64,000 nt of DNA, taken from Nepenthes gracilis (taxonomy: Eukaryota; Streptophyta; Magnoliopsida; Caryophyllales; Nepenthaceae). A program made the position numbers and the translations under genes. The stretch is taken from positions 8,910,592 through 8,974,591 of the forward strand of contig BSYO01000019.1 of NCBI GenBank assembly GCA_033239525.1, in the 5' to 3' direction. Positions 33,323 through 44,054 of the stretch are shown here, one piece after another (the first letter of the stretch is position 1; every line of letters starts with the position of its first letter). The notes under the pieces are model-generated. The model made no database searches. It saw nothing but the letters and a program-made list of their open reading frames with translations, and was not told where the DNA came from.

Positions 33323-36300
33323 AAAAAAAAAAAAGAGGAAAGAGCAAAAAAAAACGAGGGAAAAAAAAAAGGGCAGGGGGAGATCCTGTTTGCTGTTTTG
33401 AGGCTGCTGTCCCCTTTTATGTGCTGTTGGGGATTCTGCACTGTGGTGGCCTTCTGATGGTGCTCTGCCGGGGTTGGCTCCCCGCTACTCCACCTTCTAT
33501 TGTTGATCCTTCTGGTTGCTGCCTCTCGGCTGCTTTTGGCTTTCGTTCCCGTCTTGGGAGCTTTGGTCGTATTTCCCTCTCCAAAAAAAAAAAAAAAAGG
33601 TGTTCCCCACGAAAGAAAAAAAAAAAGGCTTCCCGAAAAAAAAAAAAAAATTTAGAATTTGGTTCTTGGTTTTTTGCTGCTGGACTATGGTTGCTACTGA
33701 TTTTGCAGGCTTCTCTTGCCTCTTTGATGGTGTATTGTGGTCTTCTTCTTGTCAGTTCTGGTTATGTGAGACTGATGACACTGATCCGGGCTCCCTGAAA
33801 TTGAGATGTGGATTCTCCCGGTAGGAATTGATGTATGTTGAACTGGTTTGTGGCATGATGTTGTGGCTGCGGTATATGGGATGGTGCACTGGTGTACTAT
33901 GACTGTTATGCCCCTGGCCTTGGATCTGGTCGGCTTTCAGATGAGAATGAGGTGGTGGACCTGTTTGGCTATTTCGTTTGTGGTTTTGCCGTGCTGCTGA
34001 AACACAGAAGTGGGATGCTCAGTCAGGCTCATTGTTTTGATACTGGTGGTGCCCATGTGGCATTGCTGAGGTGCTGGAGCTGTCATCACCTTCCCTTCTG
34101 CTGGCCCAGTTGTTCTCTGGTATTATTTCAGCCATCACCATTGCTAATGTGGCTGATGCTGAGATGATGGAGTAAGTTGATGGTGGCTGTGCCGACCGTG
34201 AAGGTGCTGTCTTACAGGCTGCTGTTACACATGCTGATGAATATGGTGCTGGCGTTCTAGAAGCTGGTGCTGGTATATGATGCTGATGCCTTCTGGTGTA
34301 CGGCATCCTGCTTGATGAAGCATTATGGGCCTTTGAAATGTGTGGTGCTTCGGCTGCCTTGATGTAAAGGCTGTGCTGCTCGCGACCCTTTGAGGCTCTC
34401 GGTTGCTGCTGGTGGATGCTGAGGTTGGAGTTGCCCTACTGATGTTGCGGCTTGGGATGTAATTTTCTGGATCATGCGGGTGCTGGCAGCTTTCCTATCT
34501 CCTGTACCAGTGGTGGGCTGTGCAGAGTCTTAAGCTGGGGATCTGAAATCTGGTCTTCGTGTTTGCTGCGATGGGATTCAATCTGTCTTGGGCTTAAGGC
34601 TGCGGCTGTTTCTGAAGCAATTGGCAGCAGCTTTTAAACCATGTTGGTGGCTGGTAGTTTCATGCATGATGTGGAAATTCCATGCTGCCGCCCGGTTTTG
34701 CTGCTTTCTGTCTGCTGTGGCAATTTGGCGTGGCTTGTTGGATGCCTTGATCCACCCCGGCCGTGTGGGTCTCTGAATCTGGTGCCAGCTATTCCACGCA
34801 CTACGGTTGCTTCTTGGCCGAACCTGCTCCCTGGTTGGATATGCGGGTCCCGGTTGCTGCTGGTTTTTTTCTCTGCTCTTTTCATCTGCGCCGATGGTCT
34901 TGAGGCGCTGAAAATGGTATTCCGGACATGCTGCGCAACGCTGGAATGGGGGTGCTTGGCACTTATATTAGCATCTTCGTTCGGCTCTTTTTGGCTTGTG
35001 CTGAATTTTGTTTGGTTGGGCTTTTTTGTGTCTGTTTTTGTATTCTGTGGTGTCTGTAATTAGTTTCCTCTCAGAGTTCTTAGACATGTTCTGTTGTAAC
35101 TCTTGCTCGGGGCATGCCCTAGCGTTTATGTTTTATCTTCAAGTCAAATCACTTGGAGATAAAATATAGATTCTGTAATTTTTCTTCCTATTAATCCAAA
35201 ATACTTACTTACCAAAAAAAAAGGCCTGGTGAAGACCAAGCTGAGGTTTTCAGTTGCAGGTCTGATATCCTGAATCCATGTTGATGGAAGCTGATCTGGT
35301 GGGAACCCCTGGAAGGAGAGGCTACTGCGTTTGTTTTGCTGGCGCTAGAGTTCAGTGCTGCTGCGTGGTGCTGATCATTCTTGTGGTGGTTTGCTGCTGA
35401 TTACATGTGGGCTTGTGCCCTGCTACGTGGTGTTGCTGGAGCATGGGCAGTTAAAGGGCGCCTTTCTTCAGCTGATTATGGAAATGCTACTGGACTATTT
35501 TGGTGCATTGGCAGTTTACTGGCTGCCTCCAGATGAGGTCTTGCTGATCCTGGTGCTTGAAGTCCAGTGATGTAGCTGATCTTGTGTGTGTTTGCCTATG
35601 TGTAATTTCAACGTACATTTGTTGTTTTTTGCTGAACGCTGTCCTCTTAGAGGCTTTTTTGGTATTATCTGTTGTACCGTTTGCTCGGGGTATGCCCTAG
35701 CATTTTATGTTTTATTTCCAAGTCAAAATACTTGGAGATAAGACATGATTTTGTAATTTTTTCTCATTATAATCCAAAATACTTACTTACCAAAAAAAAA
35801 AGTGTTAGTAGTGACTCCCTCCCTGATGCTGATGTCCACCTAATGGTGGATGCTGTTGATTTGGTGGTGTCCCATAACTCCCTGCCTACTTCGACACCAG
35901 CCCCTGGGTTTTCGGATGGGTTTGGTGTGAAAGGGGCAGCCACTATTTTTTCCCAAGTGGATGTTGCCCTGGTTGAGGATACCTGGGCTGCCGGCGTTCT
36001 TCCTGGACCCCACGAGGTCCCGCCTGTTTCTCTCGATGCGGGTCCAATTGAGGGGATTGATCCTGATACTACCCCTGCATCTATCTCTCGGATCGTTCAA
36101 AAATACTCTCTGGATGGCTCTCCAGTTGCTCTAGCCGGGATGAGCACTGTGAACAAGAAGGTTAGTCTGGATGGTAGTATTCCAGACGCGAATCTGATCG
36201 ATGATCAGACTCCTATCTCTGATTCAGATGATGAGGTTCATGATGAAAAGGAGCCGTTGTACTGGGCCTTTAAGCAGCTCCTGGACACAAATGGCTCTCG

Positions 36301-37810
36301 TCAACTTTTCCATGATGTCCCTGCTAAGCATAGGAAACTTGTGACGGACTTCCTGAATAAGTGCTGGCAAGATATAAATGTAGAGAACTTCAGTAAGTTC
36401 CGCACAGCCTTTCCGTTGGAGGAAGCAGAAAATGGGTTTTCCCATGATGCTTATTTGCTGGATTTCCAACTAGTTTTTACGACTGACACCTCTCAAGCCC
36501 ATAGTGCCTCATTCACTCCAGAGGAGGAGAAGGTTGTGTATGGATTCCTGTCTTCCTTGCTGAGATCGGTAACAAATTGTCTGGGTATCCAGGAGTGTAA
36601 TCAGATTGAATTTTTAGCTGGGCTACATGGCAATGCCTCTATGATTCCGACTGAAGCACCCTGGCGTAAGTACAAGTCTGGGAGGCAGCGTAAAGCTACA
36701 TCCTTGAAAAACCAGAATTCTCATGCATGAAAACCTGCACTGCAGGTTTGGGAGTGGGGGGTTTTGTGCCTTGCTGCTTCCATGTTTGATGCATTGGCTG
36801 GAACCTATACTGCTGGCCCTGTTGCAGCTGTAATAATGCTGTGCTGTTTCTCTGGACCCAGCTGATGCAAGTATGCTACTGAACATGAAGCTGGAATTTC
36901 CATCTTTGCAGCTCCTTTGGATAGTGATGGAGATTGCCGGTTTCGGTGGATTGTTTGGGGCTGATCTGAGGCTTCGTTTTTTCCTTGGGTCTTGCTGTTG
37001 CTAAAGGAATCTTTGCTGGTGGACTTTGCATATTTTATTAGAGCCTTGATGCTGATGGAAAACTTATTAGATGGGTTGCTGAATGCTGCATTAGATCGAT
37101 TTGCTGAATCTGGTGCTGTTCGGTCTGAATTGCATTTTGAGGCCTGTGATTGCTGGCTCTCAAGCTAAAGGTGGGACCTGGTCCTGTTCTGAAGGTTTGC
37201 TGTGTTGTTGCTGCAATCTGTGTGGGGTGGCTGCTCTAATTCTGCACTGATTTGGTTCCCTGCTGTGGTTTGAGGGAAGTTACTCCTGGGGTTGGTGGGT
37301 GTGCTGCTTCTGTTGAAGCAAATCGGCTGAATGCTGGCAGCATATTGTTTGAACCTTTGTTGTGGCTAGATCGGTTTTGGATTTCGAATTCTGCCGGTTT
37401 GCAGGTCCTTGATCTTGCTAATCTGGTGGGTACTCCAGGAGGTGCGGCTACTGCTGATATTTTGCTGGCGCTGTAATGGTGTGTGCTGCTGCGTGGTGCT
37501 GGTCTTTCTTCTGGAGTATTGCTGCTGAATACACGTGGGCTAGTGCCCTGATGCTTATGCTGCTTGGGCAGTTAAATGGACTCCTTTCCTCTGCTGATTT
37601 TGGAATGCCAGCTTGCTCAGCGCTGAAGCTGGGTTCGGTTGCACTGCAAGTGAACTGCCCCAGGCGTTGCTCGCGTTGCACCGCAAGTTGCACGTTCACT
37701 GTTGATGACTGTGTGTCTTCTTATGTGTAATCTCCGATTACATGTGTTATTATTTTAGTTAAACGCTGTCCTCTTTGAGGCTATTTTGGAATTATCTGTT
37801 GTACCGTTTG

Positions 37811-37933
37811 CTCGGGGTATGCCCTAGCTCTTTATGTTTTATTTCCAAGTCAAAATACTTGACGATAAAACATAGTTTTTATAATTTTTTCTCCCTATAA
37901 TCCAAAATACTTACTTACCAAAAAAAAAAAAAA
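37811..37933 (+). promoter_or_regulatory. 3' recognition module, family I exemplar (O1 copy)
   Basis: CTCGGGGTATGCCCTAGC box (GGGG/CCCC can pair), then arms TATGTTTTATTTCCAAGT and ACTTGACGATAAAACATA around a 5-base loop CAAAAT-type, a T-rich spacer with TTTTTTCTCCC, ATCCAAAATACTTACTTACC and poly(A). By analogy with LINE/SINE pairs whose 3' hairpin is bound by the ORF2 reverse transcriptase, this is the likely recognition site. Copies differ in the stem but keep pairing. Confidence 0.7.
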
Positions 37934-38079
37934 GTTGTTTGTAGGCTAAGTTGGGAGTTGGCATTATTGGGTGGTCCTTACTGTGGGACGAGATACCTCC
38001 TCTCCATGCTGCCTTAGGCCATGGTGTTGCAAATTGTCCGAGTGCAAAGGGACGAGATGCTGCTAATGGTCTAGGAGTT

Positions 38080-38289
38080 ATTCTCCTAGAGGTTTATTTT
38101 TTGTTTGCTGTTAGTCCTTACCTCTTAGAGGTTTATTTTGAGTTATTCTCTGATATACCAGTTGCTCGGGGTATGCCCTAGCATCTTATGTTCTAACTCT
38201 AAGTCAAAAAACTTAGAGTTATAGCATAGTTTTTGTAAATTGTTTTTCCCGTTAATCCAAAATACACACTTACTTACCAAAAAAAAAAA
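38080..38289 (+). mobile_element. I2: 210-bp 5'-truncated 3' end in H
   Basis: TSD ATGGTCTAGGAGTT (38066-38079; second copy 38289/38290-38302, the first A shared with the tail). Box at 38164; hairpin arms TATGTTCTAACTCTAAGT and ACTTAGAGTTATAGCATA carry paired changes relative to other copies; ends CACTTACTTACC and about 11 A. Confidence 0.9.
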
Positions 38290-38327
38290 TGGTCTAGGAG
38301 TTTGGTTTGCCCGAGATGCTGTGGGAT

Positions 38328-38346
38328 ACTTACCAAAAAAAAAAAA
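38328..38346 (+). mobile_element. M2: 19-bp micro-retroinsertion (ACTTACC plus 12 A)
   Basis: GATGCTGTGGGAT (38315-38327) and GATGCTGTAGGAT (38347-38359) flank ACTTACC and twelve A. One mismatch in 13 suggests some age. The insert starts at the same ACTTACC position as M3, in a different host element. Confidence 0.85.
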
Positions 38347-39140
38347 GATGCTGTAGGATGAGATGACTGAATAGTGGCCGAGTGCAAATCAGTCCGAGGT
38401 CTTTTTGATGGTGGAATTCTTTTGCCGTGAATGACCAGCCAGTGAAGACGATGCTGAAAGCTACTACCCGATACCGGTAGCTACCGCTGATTTGCTGAAG
38501 CAATACCTTACTTTTTCTGGAATTACTGGAAAAAGCTGCCGATTTTTCTTCCTTTTTTTGAATTTTGGTTTTGTGAATTCCCGTCCTCCAACACCCGCTT
38601 CTTTCCCTCTCGTTGACGTCTTTTGAATCCCTTCCTAGGGATTCTTCTGCTGTATCCTCTTCTACTGCTGATTGAAGACGAACGCAAGGTGTTGCTGAAA
38701 AGGCCCATGGTTGGCTTGAAGATCCCTTGGGCAGAATTACGGATGATGATGGAGACACGTTTCTTCTGTTGCCAACTTTAGTATCGGTTTTATATTGCGT
38801 GCTGATGCAGTGGCAGTAGCAATGTTTGGTACTGCCTTGGATTGCAGTGTTGAGCTGCTGAGCTGTTTTCTGCTGCTACTGGTGCTTGCTGAAGATATCC
38901 CGTGTTGATGTATTCAGTTGCATGCTAGATATCCTAAATCCAATTTGTCTTGAATGCATGGATGTTGGATGCCAGTTTGATGATGAGGCTGGCTGATGAC
39001 GGTGGAATGGCTGAAATTCCAGGTCCTTGCTCATGCTGATGGAAGCTGATCTGATGGGAGCCCTTGGAAGGTACTGTTGTTTTTTTGCTGGCGCTGTAGT
39101 GGTGTTGCGTGTTGCTGCACGGCGCTGATCTTTCTTTTGG

Positions 39141-42100
39141 GTGGGCTGGGATCCCACTCTGGTTTCATGCAACGTCCTCGCCTCGGAGGATCAGGTCGTT
39201 CATCTTGATGTCCTCTTCCTCGAGGAGAATACCCGATGCATGCTGTCTTTTATCAATGGTGCTAACTTTGAAATCTCTCGTAGACTCCTTTGGAACAGCC
39301 TTCGGATGATGTCCAATCATCCGGGCAACCTCCCGTGGGCTGCACTTGGGGATTTCAACGCCATCAGATCCCCTTCTGAGGCCTTGGGTGGTATCTGGCA
39401 CAACAAGAGCTCGCTTGATCTGGATTACTGTCTTAGAGACTGTGATCTTGATGATGTTTGCCATGAAGGTATGCACTATACCTGGAATGATGGTCGCGAC
39501 TCTTCCCTTCGCATTTTCAGAAAGCTTGATCGCGTTGTTGCGAATGGACATTGGTTTGACAAATTCAGACGGGCTAAGGCCCTTTTTCCACCTGCTAGAC
39601 TTTCTGATCATTCGCCTTGTATACTCCTCACCTCTGGGTTGTCCCCCAGAAAAGGCGGAATGTTTCGGTTCAATAACTTTCCCACAAAATCCCCTAATTT
39701 TCACCCTTTGGGTGCAGATGCTTGGTCGGATGTCACCAATGGATATCCGATGTTCAGGCTTGTAGCTCGTCTCAAGTTGGTGAAAAAGGCTCTGAAAAAG
39801 CTTAATGTCCACGAGGGTGATGTCCATGAGGAGGTTGTCCGCTGGAGGAAAAAGCTTGAGGAGATCCAGGGTCAAATCCCTCCTAACCTGGTATGTCATC
39901 TTAAAGAACGCAGATGCAAGGATGCTTACCATGATGCGCTGGCCAAAGAAGCCGACCTTACTAAGCAAAAAGCTAAAATAAGGTGGCTCAAAGATGGTGA
40001 TCAGTGTAATAAATTCTTTTTTAAGACTGTTAACGGAAACAATAATAAGAATCGGATCATCTCGTTCCTGGATCATGATGGGACTCCTACCAAGGGTATG
40101 GAAAATGTCAAAAATCTGATTGTGGATCACTTTAGTAAGGCTCTTGGGACTGGTCGCACGTACGGGTCGGTTAGCGCGGATCACATCCGCCCTTACATCC
40201 TCCACAGTGTGCCTGAATCGCTTATGGACCTTCTTGCGGGCCCGGTAAGTGATGATGAGATCCGTAAGACTATCTTCTCTATTGGTGATTATAGAGCCCC
40301 GGGCCCTGATGGATTCAGTGCTCATTTCTTTAAGGAAGCGTGGGAGATCGTGGGTCCTTCTGTTTGTGAAGCCATCCGTGACTTTTTCAGTCATGGTTTG
40401 CTCCTCAAACAATTGAACTCTACGATCATTAGCCTGATCCCCAAGGTTCAGTCTCCCCGGCTGGTCTCCGACTACCGTCCCATTTCCTGCTGTAATGTCA
40501 TCTATAAAGTTATCTCAAAAATCATTGCCAATCGGTTAAAGATGACGTTACCTTATCTAGTTGATAAGTGCCAGACGGCTTTTGTGGCGGGTCGTCAAAT
40601 CAGTGCCAATATTCTCCTGGCCCAAGAACTCCTCCACAAGTACCATCTGGGTCATGGGCCTCCTCGCTGTACTTTGAAAATTGACCGTATGAAAGCCTAT
40701 GATTCTGTTCATTGGGATTTCATCATATCTGTCCTGACCATCATGAACTTCCCGCCCAAAATGATAAATTGGATCAGGCAATGTATTACCACCCCCTCGT
40801 ACTCGGTCAATATTAATGGTGAAGCGGTTGGCTACTTCAAAGGGGGTAAAGGGCTTCGCCAAGGTGATCCAATCTCTCCTTACCTCTTTGTGCTGGCGAT
40901 GAAGGTGTTGAATGGTATCATTGACCTTAAAGCTCGCAGGAACAATAATTTCACATTTCATTGGAAGTGTGAAGCGACCCATACTGTCATGCTGGCCTTT
41001 GCTAATGACCTTCTCCTTTTCTCTCATGCTGACGTGAGCTCCATTCGGATTCTCAAGGAATGCCTTGAGGAATTCCATTGGCTCTCTGGTTTGTCGGCAA
41101 ACACAAATAAGAGTGAGACTTTCATTTGCTCTAAAGACCCTGCTCTGATTCAGGATATCGTTGATGTTTTGGGCTTCAAAGTGAGATCTCTCCCCATCAG
41201 ATACCTTGGCGTTCCTCTGATTTCTACCAGGTTGTCGATCCGTGATTGCAAGAACCTTACTGAGAAAATCACCCGGCGCATTAAATCTTGGAAGAATAGG
41301 TGGCTCTCCTTTGGAGGCCGCTTGCAATTGGTTGCTTCGATTCTATCAACTATCCACCTCTACTGGGCTTCGATTTTCATCCTTCCCAAATCCATTCTTA
41401 ATCAGATCGACTGCATCATGAGGAGATTTTTCTGGAATGGATCTTCGGAAGGTAAGACAAATGCAAAAGTGGCTTGGGCGGATATTTGCTACCCTAGGAG
41501 CGAAGGTGGTCTGGGTCTCAAGAATCTACAGGCTCAAAATAAAGCCCTCCTCTGTAAACTCCTTTGGCGCATCCTGTCTAAAGATCCTGATTCGGCTTGG
41601 TCTTCTTGGGTCCACAAGACTAGAATCAAGGATCGGTGTATTTGGACTCTCAAAGTCCCTGACTCCGCACCCTGGAGCTGGAAGAAAATCATGAATCTTC
41701 GTCCTGTCATGTGCGCTCACACCTCCAAGATCATTGGTAATGGCATGGACACTTTTGTCTGGCATGACCAATGGCATCCACGAGGTCCCCTCAGTAGAGT
41801 GTGCACTGACCGCATTCGTACTGTCACTAGGTTATCTGAGGACGCTAAGGTTTCTCAGATTATCAGAGATGACCATTGGGCCTGGCCTAACCCTTATGAT
41901 CAGGAGGTCTCTAGCATTGCCGAAAACATGCCCCATTATCTTCCCAATGCTGAGCGAAATGATTCCCTGAGATGGGTTGGTTGCCAAAATGGTATTTTTT
42001 CAACCAAGTCTGCCTACCTCCTTTTTCACCCCCCAAGCTGAAACTATGTTGGACCAAATTAGTCTAGGGCCCTCTCCATATTCCTGCCCATGCTTTTACC

Positions 42101-42553
42101 CTTTGGTTGGCCATCAAAGGCAGACTAAATACATCTGACCGTGTTCACGGTGTCCCAAATCTATCTCTTACTTGCTCTCTGTGTGACTCGGATGCTGAAA
42201 ATCATGACCATCTATTCTTCTCCTGTCCGTTTTCTAATTCCGCGTGGACCACCATCCAACGGAAGGCCGGTTTTCATTGGCCTTACCCAAACTGGTCACA
42301 AAACGTCACCTGGGCTACCCACATTTGGAAAGGCAAAAATCTATCTGCTTTGTCTAAACGTCTCTCTCTGGCGGCTACTATCTATTATATTTGGAGAGAA
42401 CGAAACAACCGTATCTTTGAGAAATCTGTCCCTCAGGACACTTCCCATATATGCTCTCATATATCAAACACTGTGCGGGATAAGCTGATGGCCTCATTGC
42501 CCCGTGCTAGTCACCCTAGCCGTTCGATGGCTAGGCGTTGGAATTTACCATAA
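39141..42553 (+). pseudogene. L-d ORF2: endonuclease (partial), RT, zf-RVT
   Basis: Open from 39141 to 42041 (966 codons), then a 1-bp deletion near 42032 and one TAG (42065-42067) before the last part, ending RRWNLP, stop 42551-42553. Domains: endonuclease part (LGDFNAIR, RVVANGHWF, LSDHSPCIL; codons 1-165), linker, RT (codons about 420-690: LVSDYRPISCCNVIYK, KGLRQGDPISPYLF), conserved C-terminal region, zf-RVT (CSLCDSDAENHDHLFFSC, 42175-42228). The catalytic box reads FAND (40998-41009) instead of FADD: the first catalytic Asp is Asn, which should abolish synthesis. No RNase H. Confidence 0.92.
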
Positions 42554-44054
42554 TAAAAAAAAACCCTCTTATCTTTGTTTTTTATATTTTTTGTTTTTTT
42601 TCTTTCTCTTCTCTCCTCTCCTTAGTTGTTAGATGTTTTTTTGGTTTTCCCTTCTTTAAAAAAAAAAGTAAAAAAAAAAAAGTTACCGTTGCTTCCTGGT
42701 GCTCTTTCTTTGGAAGTCTTCCCAAAAAGAAAAAAAAAAATTCGTATCTGGTGGTATCTCGTCCCTAGTCTCTGCTGTGGCCTCTGGTGGTATGTTTGGT
42801 ACCATTTGGTCTGTTTTGATGGGGTGCTGGCTTGAGACTGATTGGGTTTGCTGGCTGCTGTGTTGTAAATATTGTTGTTGGTTAAATTCGTTTGGATGTA
42901 AACTGGGTCTTGGTGCTGGCGTTTCTTCATCCTGTCAGCTGATGAATTGGAAGCTTCATGTAGGAATCCTTGGTGCTGCTGTCGATATCTTCATGGTGGC
43001 TTGTGTTGAGGATGGGCTGCCATTGATGGTGTTTGTTGTCATTGCTGGGCTGTCTCTTTTTAATGAAAAGGTGGTTGCTTTGCAAAATGCTGATGCTTGT
43101 GAAATGGGCGGCTGAAGCCTATCTATTTCCTATGGTGCTGTTCCTCTGCTCTGTTTTTTCTGGTCACTTTGGAGGATCCTAGTGTGGAATGCTCTGCTGA
43201 AGTTGCTAGTTTCTGATCTAGTTTTTGTGGAGGGGGAGTACTGGATTGATGCTGCTTGTGGTTGGTTGCGGATGGAGTTTATAATGCTGTGTTTGTTGGC
43301 TGTATGTTTGGAATTTGGCATGTTTGTTTTCTCCACTCCTATCGATCGATGCTGTCGGGGGTGCTGATCATAATACGTGCTGTTGCAATGTGCTGCTGGA
43401 GCCATTTGATGGTGCTGGGGTGTTAGGTATTGAGGGCGGCAATTTAGTGTTCGGCAGGATTTGGTCTTCGATGATGCTGGTTCCGCGGTTGGTCTGTGGT
43501 TGGCAATCGGTTCCAGCTGGTTTTCAGTGAACCTGAAACTGAGGTGATTCTGAATTAGGCCTGGGGCTGAAGGAGTTGGCGATTATGGTTTGCCTGGACG
43601 TTGAAGAAGGTTATATTGTTATCCTTTGTTGATCTGATGGGGATATGATTTTGCTGCAATGGCTTTGGGGCAGTTCTCCGCGGGTTATGGTGCTGTCGGT
43701 GTGATCACTGGCTCTGGTTAGATATGCCCTTGGTTTTTTGTTTGTTAGTTGTGCTGACTGGAAGTACATTTTGCTGATGCTCTTGGATGCTGCCTTTGGG
43801 TCTTCTGGCTTGGATGCGCTTGATGGTGCTGCAGCTTTGGAGCGTTAGTTGGTGGCTTCCTTGGATGATCTGCACTGTTGACTTTTTCTGCTGCCTTCGT
43901 TTATGATACTGGCTGCGCGTGGGCAGTTGGTTTAGCTGTCCACCTCTTCACTCGTCACTGATGCTGATCTGGTGATTTGGGATCACGGTTGGTGTGCTGA
44001 TAAAGTTCCCACTGTGGCTGTTGACGGTTCTGTTTGCCCGTAACATTTGGTGGT
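42554..44054 (+). other. L-d 3' UTR before F
   Basis: No gene seen. The first 190 bp are a cluster of A and T tracts (42556, 42658, 42672, 42732). The rest is T/G-rich with TGCTG words, and resumes after F at 46327-47236. The longest frames (138 codons at 42699, 137 codons at 46479) are products of the biased composition. Confidence 0.7.

Larger units (their letters stand above)
31120..35222 (+). mobile_element. L-c: 5'-truncated LINE in N1, 4.1 kb
   Basis: TSD GGCCTGGTGAAGA (31107-31119 and 35223-35235). After 38 bp of filler the LINE starts inside RT and runs through ORF2 to TAA at 33320-33322, followed by a 1.9-kb UTR (A-tract cluster 33320-33650, then T/G-rich) and the module (box 35106, hairpin, 9 A at 35214-35222). 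It is the deepest layer of the nest H > O1 > N1 > L-c, so among the youngest insertions here, in keeping with its few ORF2 defects. Confidence 0.93.
28958..35801 (+). mobile_element. N1: ORF-less element in O1 ORF1, itself split by LINE L-c
   Basis: Perfect 15-bp TSD GTGTTAGTAGTGACT (28943-28957 and 35802-35816). Without L-c its length is about 2.73 kb. The leader has TTCAAATTTCAAACCTGAAATTTGA (29017-29041, an AT inverted repeat) but no GC block. The body (29060-31106) is T/G-rich with TGCTG words; the module has its box at 35694 and 10 A at 35792-35801. No reading frame supports a protein. Confidence 0.92.
27592..36730 (+). pseudogene. O1 ORF1 (about 759 codons), split by N1 but frame-preserving
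   Basis: Open from 27544 to 28957 and, after N1, from 35817 to TGA at 36728-36730. The frame is the same on both sides once N1 and one TSD are removed, with no internal stop. Domains: DUF4283 region (about 27750-28330: LVGFFPGKPPHF, WISLFNVPIEFWTPLGLSW), a long Pro/Ser/Val-rich linker, and an acidic then helical C-terminal domain (36215-36727: DDEVHDEKEPLYWAFKQLLD, EEEKVVYGFLSSLL). No CCHC knuckle. No in-frame ATG near the start: ATGs at 27560 and 27569 are in another frame, so one indel may have removed the start. Confidence 0.85.
27505..37933 (+). mobile_element. O1: full-length ORF1-only element (3.6 kb net) with TSD
   Basis: TSD GTTGTTTGTAGGC (27492-27504 and 37934-37946). Inside is N1 (28958-35801), which splits ORF1. 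Removing N1 and one TSD copy leaves about 3570 bp: an 87-bp leader, ORF1 of about 759 codons, a 1.2-kb T/G-rich UTR and the module (box 37811, poly(A) 37920-37933). There is no ORF2 at all. Because both TSD copies and the leader are present, the lack of ORF2 is not due to 5' truncation. The leader shares CTTTCCGCCT with the leader of D. Confidence 0.9.

Noticed and set aside
37811..37885. Rho-independent terminator reading of the hairpin plus T-run
   Set aside because: Bacterial model does not apply; the hairpin is followed by a conserved spacer and poly(A) and is bounded by TSDs.
39165..40412. 415-codon minus-strand frame
   Set aside because: Exact shadow of the endonuclease and RT region of L-d ORF2 on the other strand; composition follows the sense codons.
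40557..41327. 256-codon minus-strand frame
   Set aside because: Antisense of the L-d RT core; not conserved as an open frame in L-b or L-c.
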